A DNA stretch of 64,000 bases from assembly GCF_018141425.1 (NCBI RefSeq), contig NZ_CP058561.1, positions 1,302,001-1,366,000 of the forward strand, read 5' to 3'. The notes under the pieces are model-generated. The model had not been told where the DNA came from. It did no database searches and worked only from the letters and a program-made list of their open reading frames with translations. This document shows positions 28,171 to 38,386 of the stretch, in pieces. Within the stretch, counting starts at the first letter, position 1. The number at the start of each line of letters is the position of its first letter. The stretch is from Vallitalea guaymasensis. Lineage in GTDB: Bacteria > Bacillota > Clostridia > Lachnospirales > Vallitaleaceae. Made by a program: the position numbers and the translations under genes.

Positions 28171-28862
28171 TCCATATGCTCCAACATTTTATATCCAACT
28201 TTAGGAATAGTCTTAATTAAACTACTGTATTTTCCTAACTGCTTACGTATACGTTGGATATGAATATCTACTGTACGTGTACCACCATAATAATCCATAT
28301 CCCATACTCGATCCAGAATAATATCTCTTGTAAAAGTTATTTTTACATTCTTCATCAGAAAAACCAGCAAATCAAATTCTCTAGCCTTAAGATCAATTTG
28401 TTTATTATCCACATATGCAACCCTCTCCAGTACATTAACTTTTATACCATTAATTTCTAAGATATTGTCATCTATTAATTCCTTTGATACATCATCATTT
28501 TTATTGATACGTCTTTGAAGAGATCTTACACGTGCCAATAATTCTTGCATTTCAAAAGGTTTAGTGATATAATCGTCAGCACCTAGTTCCAGCCCTAATA
28601 TCTTGTCTACCAAAGTGCTTTTTGCCGTAAGCATGATGATACCCATTTGTGAAGTGTTTTCAATATTTTTGCATACATCATAACCATTATATTCTGGCAT
28701 CATAATATCTAATATAAGTATATCAGGTTGTTCTTTTCTAATGATATCAAGAGCTTCTTTACCATCATAAGCCTTATAGACTTGATAGTCTTCACGTTCT
28801 AGAGCATATGCTATTGCATTTGTAATGTTCTCTTCATCATCAGCTACTAATATTTTTGTCAT
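28167..28862 (-). CDS. OmpR-family response regulator
   Basis: A 231-residue response regulator with a receiver domain (acidic pocket Asp8/Asp9, phosphoacceptor Asp52 in LILDIMMPE, conserved Lys in ITKPFE) and a C-terminal winged helix (TRTVDIHIQRIRKQLG). It is the partner of the overlapping kinase. The operon order is lipoprotein, regulator, kinase. A TAGGTGGG site precedes the ATG. The repeated element upstream of the operon (30198-30222 and 30341-30365) is a candidate for autoregulation, which is inference. Confidence 0.95.
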   Translation of the reverse strand: MTKILVADDEENITNAIAYALEREDYQVYKAYDGKEALDIIRKEQPDILILDIMMPEYNGYDVCKNIENTSQMGIIMLTAKSTLVDKILGLELGADDYITKPFEMQELLARVRSLQRRINKNDDVSKELIDDNILEINGIKVNVLERVAYVDNKQIDLKAREFDLLVFLMKNVKITFTRDIILDRVWDMDYYGGTRTVDIHIQRIRKQLGKYSSLIKTIPKVGYKMLEHME

Positions 28863-28878
28863 TTTCCCACCTACTTAA

Positions 28879-30111
28879 TTAATCATTCAAAATTATTATT
28901 TTACAACTTAGTTCTTTATAGAAATAGACGGAGTCTGTACATACTATTTTATTTGATTCTTTATTCCAACATAAAGATTTATACTCACCAAACAAAGTTA
29001 ACTTTTTATCACTTTCAAAATCATATATATATTTTCGCTCCTCTCCCATTGGATATATGGCTTCATATATCAACTTACTTTTATCTGGTGATAAGAAAAA
29101 TCCTCTTACAAAATCATGAGTTTTATCAATCAATTTTACTTGGTTACCTTTATCATCTGTCTTCCATAATTCTCTAGGTATCTTATTTTGTATTACTTTC
29201 GCTACATTGTCAATTTCTATTACATCTTTATGAGAATCACGTTTCATAGCCCTTTCTTCAAAAGTATTAGTTTTAAGATTTACTGTATAACGTTTTAGAT
29301 TATATGAAGCTATTTCCAGTTCATCATCATTAACTGTCAATCTATCAATATAATTATTTATCTGCTCTCTTTCATAAAATTGTTTGTGCATTCCCTTCCA
29401 GAATTCACTAACTTCTTCTTTCTCTTCTCCAAAATGAGCTTCTAAATATTCTTCAGGACTATTAAAATAATCTTTTAGATTGTTAACAAGTTCTTCAGAT
29501 AATTGTATTTCGTTTTTTTGTTTACTTGCCATATCATACCTATATACTTTAAAACCTTTTGAATAATATATTTGCTCATCTTCAATATATTGAGAACGCA
29601 TTACATCTTCATCTATTCTTATTACTTTACCTTCTTTTTTGTCATAATACACTAATGCGTAAGTGTCTGAGTAGTAAGTATCTCTTTGTTCTATAGGCTT
29701 TTCCTTAAATAAAACGTAATTTTCATTTGGATTATATTGTCCCAAACAATCATGCACTTGCTCATACCAATATTCAAACCCCATATTAGCATCCTTATTA
29801 TTAGTTATGTTTTCAATTGATTTGTCCCTAACATTATAAACAGCTATATTTCTAATACCATCTTTTATAGCCACTCCTAATATATTATCATTTTCCAACC
29901 ACTGAAAACCAGCAAAATCTTTCACTTCAATAATTTGCTTGATAGCTAAAACATCATTGATTTCTTCCTGTTGATTGTCAAGCACTACCACTTCATTTTC
30001 TTCAAGTCCCTTTGCCTTAGTATTAGTACATGCAGTTAGACTGCTTAATGCCATCCCTGTTGTCAATAGTACACATAATGTTTTCTTTAGATTATGTTTT
30101 ACTTTATTCAT
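28879..30111 (-). CDS. Lipoprotein, probable beta-propeller, in the two-component operon
   Basis: A 410-residue secreted lipoprotein. The signal peptide ends in a lipobox (SSLTAC, Cys28). The rest has recurring strand patterns of the TolB/WD-like type (FAGFQWLENDN, FFLSPDKSKLIYE, SLCWNKESNKIVC), which suggests a propeller, although I cannot assign a family. It lies 16 bp upstream of the response regulator gene, so it may modulate the kinase or be its main output. AAAGGAGG precedes the ATG. Confidence 0.8.
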   Translation of the reverse strand: MNKVKHNLKKTLCVLLTTGMALSSLTACTNTKAKGLEENEVVVLDNQQEEINDVLAIKQIIEVKDFAGFQWLENDNILGVAIKDGIRNIAVYNVRDKSIENITNNKDANMGFEYWYEQVHDCLGQYNPNENYVLFKEKPIEQRDTYYSDTYALVYYDKKEGKVIRIDEDVMRSQYIEDEQIYYSKGFKVYRYDMASKQKNEIQLSEELVNNLKDYFNSPEEYLEAHFGEEKEEVSEFWKGMHKQFYEREQINNYIDRLTVNDDELEIASYNLKRYTVNLKTNTFEERAMKRDSHKDVIEIDNVAKVIQNKIPRELWKTDDKGNQVKLIDKTHDFVRGFFLSPDKSKLIYEAIYPMGEERKYIYDFESDKKLTLFGEYKSLCWNKESNKIVCTDSVYFYKELSCKIIILND

Positions 30112-30190
30112 CCTTTATTCCTCCTTTAATTTTAATGAGGTTATTATGTGCTACCTCATGATACAAATTATAAGGTTATCATTTTTCTAA

Positions 30191-30220
30191 ACCATATGAA
30201 AAATATTTCTAAGGTGTAAA
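30191..30220 (-). promoter_or_regulatory. Probable promoter of the lipoprotein/two-component operon
   Basis: TTTACA (30215-30220) lies 18 bp from TATGGT (30191-30196). The -35 is embedded in the downstream copy of a 25-bp direct repeat, about 105 bp before the lipoprotein ATG. Moderate match to consensus only. Confidence 0.4.
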
Positions 30221-30222
30221 CT
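30198..30222. repeat. 25-bp direct repeat, copy A
   Basis: Matches 22 of 25 bases of the copy at 30341-30365, 143 bp away in the same orientation. Read on the minus strand both copies begin AGTTTACA and continue with CTTAGAAA, so each carries the same -35-like block. Confidence 0.75.
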
Positions 30223-30256
30223 TATATATTAAGTTATTCAATTTTATAGCGGTCAT
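30209..30256 (-). pseudogene. 15-codon open frame with strong RBS, possible ABC-ATPase 5' remnant or leader peptide
   Basis: ATG at 30256 follows AAGGAGG at the ideal 7-nt spacing and encodes MTAIKLNNLIYKFTP before a stop. The start resembles the opening residues of ABC transporter ATPases (IxLxNLxKxF). It lies between the two copies of the 25-bp repeat, upstream of a lipoprotein/two-component operon. It may be the surviving start of a deleted transporter gene, or a short regulatory peptide. Confidence 0.4.
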
Positions 30257-30333
30257 TTATAATCCTCCTTCTATTATGTACGCGTACCTAATACCCCTCA
30301 TCATAAAGAATTATACGATCAATTTTTTTCGGT

Positions 30334-30363
30334 TTTATATAAAAAATGTTTCTAAGTTGTAAA
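30334..30363 (-). promoter_or_regulatory. Probable upstream promoter in the duplicated region
   Basis: TTTACA (30358-30363) and TATAAA (30334-30339) with an 18-bp spacer, embedded in repeat copy B and placed upstream of the 15-codon frame. A perfect 10-bp palindrome GTACGCGTAC lies downstream at 30278-30287. Confidence 0.45.
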
Positions 30364-30365
30364 CT
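30341..30365. repeat. 25-bp direct repeat, copy B
   Basis: Upstream partner of the repeat at 30198-30222 (three mismatches). The two copies bracket a ribosome site and the 15-codon frame. Confidence 0.75.
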
Positions 30366-30393
30366 GGTGATTATCTATAAACAACATTAACAA

Positions 30394-30431
30394 ACTCAAC
30401 TAATATTTTCTCCATAAGATATTAGTTGAGT
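30394..30431. terminator. Hairpin terminator after the TetR gene
   Basis: A perfect 13-bp inverted repeat (30394-30406 with 30419-30431) with a 12-nt loop, 23 bp past the stop of the minus-strand TetR gene. The tail on that strand is only moderately T-rich (TTTGTT), so efficiency is uncertain. Confidence 0.65.
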
Positions 30432-30453
30432 CTTTATAGTTATCTTTATAATA

Positions 30454-31041
30454 TTAAATACTCTGTAAATATGCATCTATAATACTGAAAGTCTTTTTTG
30501 CAATATCATATTCACCAAAACTAATCGCCCAATTATATAATATTCCCCTTGAAATGATAAGCAATTCCTCTGTAATCTGGTCTGCTGTTTTATCTGAACA
30601 TAATTCTCCATTATCCAGACCTTTTTCCACTAATTGATGCAATCCTTTTGGCAATCCACGTTCAGCCGATAGAAAGAAAGCACTGGCATTATCCATTTGT
30701 GCTTTGTAAATATTTCGGATTATATCCACTCCCATATTTTTTGCATAGAGACCTTGTTCACATAAATATCCTATTATTGCACTTTTTATATTTGAAGAGT
30801 CAATTTTATTAATTACTTCATCTTGGAAAAATTGGTCAGTACGTGTATATGCTGCAACAACAATACCTGATTTACTACCAAAATGGTGGTAAAAAGCACC
30901 TGTAGATATTCCTGAATTCTCACAAATCTCCTGAATACTTATATCATCAAAATTTTTATATTTCATTAGTTTAAGTGCTTCATCCAATATATGACTCTTA
31001 GTTCTTTCAGCTTGAAGAGTTCTAGATGTCTTCTTTTTCAT
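30454..31041 (-). CDS. TetR/AcrR-family transcriptional regulator
   Basis: A 195-residue regulator with an N-terminal helix-turn-helix (about residues 9-55; the recognition region reads STGAFYHHFGSKSG) and a C-terminal ligand-binding domain. It is divergent from the Fe-S flavin reductase gene, the usual layout for a local repressor, and a long palindrome lies just after that gene's -10 element. ATG at 31041 is listed; an in-frame TTG two codons earlier is nearer to the AGGAG site and is an alternative. A short TCAAC/GTTGA inverted repeat at 31102-31115 lies upstream. Confidence 0.9.
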   Translation of the reverse strand: MKKKTSRTLQAERTKSHILDEALKLMKYKNFDDISIQEICENSGISTGAFYHHFGSKSGIVVAAYTRTDQFFQDEVINKIDSSNIKSAIIGYLCEQGLYAKNMGVDIIRNIYKAQMDNASAFFLSAERGLPKGLHQLVEKGLDNGELCSDKTADQITEELLIISRGILYNWAISFGEYDIAKKTFSIIDAYLQSI

Positions 31042-31170
31042 AATCAATATATCTCCTTTTAACTTACTTACCTAATAATATATATTATATTGTTCTATTA
31101 ATCAACTTTTGTTGAAGAATAAAAATGGCACTTAACAAATTTATACATTGATAAAAAATAAACAAAATCC

Positions 31171-31199
31171 TTGACTAGTTTCAATGGATATACTATACT
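31171..31199 (+). promoter_or_regulatory. Promoter of the Fe-S flavin reductase gene
   Basis: TTGACT (31171-31176), a 17-bp spacer and TATACT (31194-31199), 69 bp before the ATG of the plus-strand oxidoreductase. Confidence 0.75.
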
Positions 31200-31201
31200 A
31201 A

Positions 31202-31240
31202 ATTTAACATAATTGATTCGGCGAAATTATTATGTTAAAT
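31202..31240. promoter_or_regulatory. Large palindrome overlapping the transcription start, candidate TetR operator
   Basis: Perfect 12-bp arms (ATTTAACATAAT at 31202-31213 and its complement at 31229-31240) with a 15-bp centre, directly downstream of the -10 element. It could be the binding site of the divergent TetR protein or a 5' mRNA stem. No T-run follows, so it is not a terminator. Confidence 0.55.
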
Positions 31241-31267
31241 CATAATTAGTTTAAAGGAGAGACTTAT

Positions 31268-33256
31268 ATGGCAAATTATTATCCTGAATTATTTACTCCT
31301 ACCTACATTGGTAAAGTAAAGATTAAGAACAAGTTATCAATGGCACCAATGGGTCCTGTTGGTTACGCTGATGCAAACGGTGCTCTAAACCAAAGAATTC
31401 AAGATTACTATGTTGAACGTGCAAAAGGAGGAATAGGTCTAATTATCACTGGTATCTGTAATGTAGATATGGAAACTGAAAAGATGGCTAAAGCTGGTCT
31501 TCCTAGTCCCACCCAAACACCTCTAGCATTTATCCATTCAGCTTATCAAATGAATGAGCGTATTCATGCCTATGGTACTAAAGTGTTCATTCAGCTTACA
31601 GGTGGTCTTGGACGAAGTGCTTTACCTGGATTCGTTAGTAAATATATTGCACCTTCTGAAAATGAGAACCGTTTTGATCCTAATATCCTACATAGAGAAA
31701 TGACAAAAGAGGAAATTCAAACCCTAATTCAAAAGTTTGTTACTGCAGCAGTAATTTCCAAAAAATCTGGCTTTGATGGAGTTGAGATTCATGCTGTTCA
31801 CGAAGGATATTTATTAGATCAATTCGCAATATCATTTTTTAATAAAAGAACAGACGAATACGGTGGTTCCTTAGAAAATAGATTACGAATAGCAACTGAT
31901 ATTGTAAAAGGAATCAAAAAAGCATGTGGGACAGATTTTCCAGTATCATTAAGATACAGCTTGAAAAGTTGTATGAAAGGTCTTAGACAAGGTGGTCTTC
32001 CTGGAGAAGAATATGAAGAAGTTGGAAGAGATATTGATGAAGGTATTGAAGCAGCTAAGATATTGGTTGATGCCGGATACGATGCTCTTAATGTAGACGC
32101 TGGAACTTATGATTCATGGTACTGGAATCACCCACCAATGTATTTTGAAGAAGGTACATATCGTGAATTCGGAAAAATATTAAAAGAAAATGTAAACGTA
32201 CCTATTATTTTAGCTGGTAGAATGGAAAATCCTGAAATGGCAGTTGAATCATTAAATAATAGTTGTGATATCATTGGTCTAGGTAGACAATTATTAACTG
32301 ACCCAGATTATCCTAAAAAAGTACGTGCAGGTAAATTAGATGAAATACGCCCATGTCTCGGATGTCATGAAGGATGTCTTGGAAGAATATCCAATGCACC
32401 TGTCAGCTGTGCTGTCAATCCAGCTTGTGGTCGTGAAAAGATATATGGTCTTACTCCTGCATTGAATAAAAAGCATTTCCTCATAATTGGTGGTGGAATT
32501 GCAGGTATGGAAGCATCTAGAGTATTAGCAACTAGAGGTCATAAAGTCACACTATGTGAAAGAACCAATAATCTAGGAGGTAACCTTATACCAGGTGGTG
32601 TTCCTGATTTCAAAAGATATGATAGAGCTTTAGTAAAATGGTATGAAAAACAGCTAGAACTATTAAATATCACTGTTAAGATGAATTGCCATGTTAAACT
32701 TTCTGATATAGATACATATAATCCAGATGAAATTATTGTTGCCACTGGATCAACTCCAATAATACCTAAATTTGATGGTGCAAAAAATATAGTATCTGCC
32801 AATGATATCTTAGTTGGTAAAGCAGATGCTGGAAAAGAAGTCGTTATCATTGGAGGGGGCTTAGTTGGTTGTGAAACAGGCTTATGGCTTGCTGGGAAAG
32901 GTTCTAATGTAACAGTTGTCGAAATGGCAAATGACATACTAGGAGGACCTCACGGATTACCTCACATGAATCATTATATGTTAGAAGACCTATTGGATTA
33001 TAATAATGTCAATATCCAAACTAATACAATGGTTGTATCAGCTAATAATTCATCAGTAACAGTCAAAAATGCAGAGGGTACTCATAACATTTCTGCTGAT
33101 ACAATAATATCTGCTATAGGTTATAAAGAAAATAACAGCCTGTATGAAGAACTATTGGAAAAAGATATTCCAGTATATAATATAGGAGATTCCCAAAAAG
33201 TACATAATATTATGTATGCCATTTGGAATTCTTATGAATTAGCTAAAGAATTATAA
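31268..33256 (+). CDS. Fe-S flavin oxidoreductase, 2,4-dienoyl-CoA reductase / old yellow enzyme family
   Basis: A 662-residue enzyme with the three-part layout of FadH, BaiCD and 2-enoate reductases. An FMN-binding TIM barrel occupies residues 1-350. A 4Fe-4S site has Cys363, Cys366, Cys370 and Cys381. A C-terminal FAD/NAD(P) domain shows two Rossmann motifs (IIGGGIAGMEA and IIGGGLVGCETG). It probably reduces activated C=C bonds; the substrate is not evident. It is the only large plus-strand gene outside the insertion sequences and is divergent from a TetR regulator. An AAAGGAGAG site precedes the ATG. Confidence 0.93.
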   Translation: MANYYPELFTPTYIGKVKIKNKLSMAPMGPVGYADANGALNQRIQDYYVERAKGGIGLIITGICNVDMETEKMAKAGLPSPTQTPLAFIHSAYQMNERIHAYGTKVFIQLTGGLGRSALPGFVSKYIAPSENENRFDPNILHREMTKEEIQTLIQKFVTAAVISKKSGFDGVEIHAVHEGYLLDQFAISFFNKRTDEYGGSLENRLRIATDIVKGIKKACGTDFPVSLRYSLKSCMKGLRQGGLPGEEYEEVGRDIDEGIEAAKILVDAGYDALNVDAGTYDSWYWNHPPMYFEEGTYREFGKILKENVNVPIILAGRMENPEMAVESLNNSCDIIGLGRQLLTDPDYPKKVRAGKLDEIRPCLGCHEGCLGRISNAPVSCAVNPACGREKIYGLTPALNKKHFLIIGGGIAGMEASRVLATRGHKVTLCERTNNLGGNLIPGGVPDFKRYDRALVKWYEKQLELLNITVKMNCHVKLSDIDTYNPDEIIVATGSTPIIPKFDGAKNIVSANDILVGKADAGKEVVIIGGGLVGCETGLWLAGKGSNVTVVEMANDILGGPHGLPHMNHYMLEDLLDYNNVNIQTNTMVVSANNSSVTVKNAEGTHNISADTIISAIGYKENNSLYEELLEKDIPVYNIGDSQKVHNIMYAIWNSYELAKEL

Positions 33257-33304
33257 TCTTAGCTTATATGTAATTACAGACAATACTTAATATCCATTTA
33301 ATAG

Positions 33305-33363
33305 AATACACTTCTAGAATGAATCAACTCTATTTAGTTTGAAGATTTGTTCTAAAGTGTATT
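33305..33363. terminator. Bidirectional stem-loop between convergent genes
   Basis: Arms at 33305-33319 and 33350-33363 pair over 14 bp with one bulge. The structure lies 49 bp past the oxidoreductase stop and overlaps the stop codon of the convergent VanZ/RDD gene. The tail is only weakly T-rich. Confidence 0.5.
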
Positions 33364-34461
33364 GTTATTTTCATTGATAACTTTATCTTTCTTGTAACTA
33401 ATGACATTTTTGGTACCACTAATTTTCTCATAGAAAAATTGTCTATCTCTCTTGACGATAGATACTAAAAAGCTTATCGCTACAATAACATCAATAACAA
33501 AAACCCCACCTAGAATTAGAATTTGAAACGTTACTAATCCTTGACTAACATAAAGTACTACCAAGTTTGCCCCGACAATGCCATAATAGAGAATGCCATA
33601 TCTAAAGAGTACTTCTTTGAATGATATTTTCTCAGTTTTTCCCCGAACTCTAACTGATGTTAATAATTTACCTATGGTTCGTCCATTAGTTATGTATACA
33701 CCTACTATAAAATAAATGAATACTATGAAGAAATATTCAATCAAACTCTGTGTATTACTTAATATACTTATAATACACCAATCAATAATGAATGCTAATC
33801 CCCTTCTTATAAGTCCAACCTGCATTTTATCAAAATCCACGTCTTTATCTAATTTATTGGAACTAGGTAGAAAAAATGTAAATAATGGAGCTATAACATA
33901 ACCTAAAAGACATCCTGTAGTATTTAATATGAGGTCATCTACATCAAATAACCTATAAGGTGCATTATAAAATCCATACAAACCTGTTAACTGGGTAAGC
34001 TCAAAAAATAGTGATACCGTAAATCCAATAATCACAGTTTTTATCCAGCTTTTTCGAAAATAGTATCTTAAATATATCCCCAAAGGAGCTAATAACAAAA
34101 CATTAAAAGCGGCTTGAAGAAATGCTTTTTCTTTGAATAAATGTATATAAGTTGCAGGTTTGTTATATATAACTTGAGTATCTTTAAGTATATCTTGTAT
34201 AAACTTAAAGGGCACCAATTGATACATTTGTCTGCCTGCAGGATATAAACTTAGAACATCACTAGACTTTGGCAGTGGTAATATAACCATATAATAAGCA
34301 GTCAAGCAATAAAGGCATAAAGAGTATGTAATCAATACTCTGATTTTATTGACATAATGATATTTTATATATTGGTATAATAAAAAAGGGATTGTCCCTA
34401 AAAAAGCTATTATGGGAAAAGTAATAAGCGCAATACGAATAGGATATAAATGAGCTTCCAT
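33352..34461 (-). CDS. VanZ-like and RDD-domain membrane protein
   Basis: A 369-residue multi-pass membrane protein. The N-terminal two thirds match the VanZ family (LPLPKSS, an LVPF segment, then NVLLLAPLG and FDVDDLILNTTG). The C-terminal part is an RDD domain (VGLIRRGLAFIIDW, with TNGRTIGKLLT). VanZ-like proteins are linked to low-level glycopeptide tolerance in some hosts, but most have no known function. ATG at 34461 has an AGAGAGG site about ten bases upstream; a longer frame would need a TTG at 34548 with no ribosome site. Confidence 0.85.
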   Translation of the reverse strand: MEAHLYPIRIALITFPIIAFLGTIPFLLYQYIKYHYVNKIRVLITYSLCLYCLTAYYMVILPLPKSSDVLSLYPAGRQMYQLVPFKFIQDILKDTQVIYNKPATYIHLFKEKAFLQAAFNVLLLAPLGIYLRYYFRKSWIKTVIIGFTVSLFFELTQLTGLYGFYNAPYRLFDVDDLILNTTGCLLGYVIAPLFTFFLPSSNKLDKDVDFDKMQVGLIRRGLAFIIDWCIISILSNTQSLIEYFFIVFIYFIVGVYITNGRTIGKLLTSVRVRGKTEKISFKEVLFRYGILYYGIVGANLVVLYVSQGLVTFQILILGGVFVIDVIVAISFLVSIVKRDRQFFYEKISGTKNVISYKKDKVINENNNTL

Positions 34462-34610
34462 ATTTATAATTCCTCTCTTATAATGTATAAAATCATGTTT
34501 ATTTTCTGCTGATAATATTATAATTATACTATCGACATTTTTCCACAAGAAATAAACTATGTAAGAAAGGATAATATAACATAGATATCTATTGTTTTCA
34601 ATGAAATTAA

Positions 34611-35075
34611 TTAAATTTTAATACTCCACAATGAGGGAAAAGTCAAAGATATTATTGTTATCAATATGGCAGAAATCGTTGCTCCTAAAATTACACAAAC
34701 CATAGATTTCTTGAAATCCAAATTTAAGAAAGCTGCAACGGCACTTCCTGTCCAAATACCTGTAGTTGGTAAGGGTATTCCAATAAAAATAATTAGAGCC
34801 AATTCTTTTCTTTTTTCAATCTTCCTAGTATTTTTAGATATCTTTTTATCAATGATACTATTGATATGAGCGAAAGCTTTATATTTTTGCATCCAAGTAA
34901 ATATTTTATTGAAGAATAATAGTATAAAAGGTGCTGGTATAATACTACCAACTAAGCTTATAACAAATACTTGTAGTACATCTAGATCATATGTTAAAAT
35001 GCCTAATAAAATTGCTCCTTTTTGTTCTACAATGGGAATCATTGAAGATATAAAAACTTGTAATAATTTGTCCAT
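34611..35075 (-). CDS. Small multidrug export-type membrane protein (Sm_multidrug_ex family)
   Basis: A 154-residue membrane protein with about four hydrophobic segments. The pattern SMIPIVEQKGAILLG near the start and FIGIPLPTTGIWTGS in the second half is typical of the family once named small multidrug export proteins. Transport function is unproven for most members. GGAG lies seven bases before the ATG. It stands alone between the VanZ and phosphoesterase genes. Confidence 0.8.
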   Translation of the reverse strand: MDKLLQVFISSMIPIVEQKGAILLGILTYDLDVLQVFVISLVGSIIPAPFILLFFNKIFTWMQKYKAFAHINSIIDKKISKNTRKIEKRKELALIIFIGIPLPTTGIWTGSAVAAFLNLDFKKSMVCVILGATISAILITIISLTFPSLWSIKI

Positions 35076-35161
35076 CTATGGCTCCATTCTCAAATATCCT
35101 TTATATACCATATGTTACCATATTCTATTATATTAAGCAATTAAGAATCACTTAACTATTA

Positions 35162-35662
35162 TTACTCATCACTTTTATACATTGCTTTTATCTTATCAAA
35201 TGCTACAGGTGTATAATTGTGGTGTTCTACACTAACATTAAAATATTGATTACCTTCCATCTTATTGCTATGAATATGTCCATGAATATTAACATAAGGT
35301 GTCATATTTATGTTCATATACATAGGTTCATGTGTCAATAAATAAAAGCTATCTAATATTATTCCTCCATCGATAACATCTTCAAATCCAATATCATGCC
35401 ACCAAATATTACTGTTACATCTATCATGATTACCTTTAATCAACACCTTATATCCATTAAGCTGGTCAAATATATTTTTTACTTCCGATTTATTACTAGA
35501 TGCAAAATCACCTAAATGATATATAGTATCTTCTTTAGATACGGTATTATTCCAATTATAGATCAATTGTTTATTCATTTCTTCTACTGAATTAAATGGT
35601 CTGTTTTCATAATCTATTATTCTTTTTTGATTAAAATGTGTATCGCTAATTAAATAAATCAT
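35162..35662 (-). CDS. Calcineurin-like metallophosphoesterase
   Basis: A 166-residue metallophosphoesterase. The metal-binding blocks occur in order: SDTHFNQ, HLGDFA, KGNHDR, LTHEPM and NIHGHIHS. The size and motif spacing match small bacterial phosphoesterases that start with an IYLISDTHF strand. The substrate is not known. AAGGAG precedes the ATG. A second, unrelated-length phosphoesterase lies at 53791-54747. Confidence 0.9.
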   Translation of the reverse strand: MIYLISDTHFNQKRIIDYENRPFNSVEEMNKQLIYNWNNTVSKEDTIYHLGDFASSNKSEVKNIFDQLNGYKVLIKGNHDRCNSNIWWHDIGFEDVIDGGIILDSFYLLTHEPMYMNINMTPYVNIHGHIHSNKMEGNQYFNVSVEHHNYTPVAFDKIKAMYKSDE

Positions 35663-35761
35663 TCTTTCAACTCCTTTATCATAAATTATAAATTATATTA
35701 CTAAGAAATAATAGTGAATTTTAATATTTCCTTAATTCATAATAAATCCATTTACTTTATA

Positions 35762-35807
35762 ATACAAAAAATAAGCTAATCATTATGTATCAGCTTATTT
35801 TTTGTAT
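35762..35807 (-). terminator. Terminator of the glycerol operon
   Basis: A perfect 16-bp inverted repeat (35762-35777 with 35792-35807) around a 14-nt loop. On the minus strand the descending arm includes six consecutive T residues. It lies 44 bp beyond the glpK stop. Confidence 0.85.
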
Positions 35808-35850
35808 CATTGACTCTATTTTAATTAAACAACACTTTACTCTCTATATA

Positions 35851-37389
<1,539 letters not shown>

Positions 37390-37407
37390 TTAAATAAAGT
37401 TAATTAG

Positions 37408-38268
37408 TTAAAATATCCCCATAATGATAAAAGCACAAATAAATATTGATGCAGCTGGTGGATCAATATGTGAGTCAGCATTGGTGTTAAAGTTCAATGC
37501 TACAATTTCAAAAATTATTGCCGCCAGTACTGCAAAAAGTGCTCCTATATAAATACTACCAGACATAAATCCTGCCAATCCTGCGATTGAAGTAACATGA
37601 TGTGTTGTTGGAACAGAAAATCCCATTTGTACAAATATTAAAGAAGCTGCACTTACACAGAAACCTATTGGTGCTATTTCAGTAATAATAGCAATGTAAG
37701 AAACCACTAAACCCAATCCTAATGCCATGATGATATCATATGCTATTGTTTTAGATGTTGGCAATATACTTCTCTTTGTCTCTGAAGTTGCTGCCATTTC
37801 TGCTTTAACTGGATTTCTAACACCTAACAACCCTGTTTTACCAAATACTAATCTAGCAATTATTCCCGATGTAACTACAGTCATTGCAACAGTATCAGTT
37901 GGAAGGGTCCATACTGTAGCGTATAGATAATTCAATAACTGTCCTAATATACCAAATATACCTCCAACAATTAATACACTTATATCTTGAAATTTATTTA
38001 ATGGAACTGTGGTATTCATTCCACTGTCCAATAATTTCTTTTTATTAGCTGCAAAAGCTGCTGCTGCAACACCACCAGCAAAAGCAATATGTGGTCCCAA
38101 GAAAGCCCCAAAAGTAATATCATTCAAAATTGTTGGAGGACCTCCAGCACATACTACCCCAATTCCAATAAGTCCTACAAAACCTGTAAAGATAAATGCT
38201 GGTAATGCTCCAATCAGTGCACCTAAAACTCCCCCACCAAACGCAATTAAAATTAATTCTAGACTCAA
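37408..38268 (-). CDS. Multi-pass membrane protein of the glycerol operon, candidate glycerol uptake protein
   Basis: A 286-residue protein with about eight or nine very hydrophobic segments rich in Gly and Ala (FGGGVLGALIGALPAFIF, GGVAAAAFAA). I do not recognise GlpF features: neither of the two aquaporin NPA motifs is present. Its place between the glycerol regulator and glycerol kinase genes suggests a non-aquaporin glycerol permease or a partner of one; this is inference. TTG at 38268 is preferred because AAAGGAGAG lies at normal spacing; an upstream TTG at 38286 overlaps that site. Confidence 0.75.
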   Translation of the reverse strand: MSLELILIAFGGGVLGALIGALPAFIFTGFVGLIGIGVVCAGGPPTILNDITFGAFLGPHIAFAGGVAAAAFAANKKKLLDSGMNTTVPLNKFQDISVLIVGGIFGILGQLLNYLYATVWTLPTDTVAMTVVTSGIIARLVFGKTGLLGVRNPVKAEMAATSETKRSILPTSKTIAYDIIMALGLGLVVSYIAIITEIAPIGFCVSAASLIFVQMGFSVPTTHHVTSIAGLAGFMSGSIYIGALFAVLAAIIFEIVALNFNTNADSHIDPPAASIFICAFIIMGIF

Positions 38269-38386
38269 AAAACTCTCTCCTTTCAATAAATGTTTTTAAT
38301 TACCTTTCCTTTGTTACCTAAAACTCAACCCATCTTCTGCCCTCCTGCCTGGTTTTGTTTTTCTATGCAAATGTCCGCCTTAAAAC

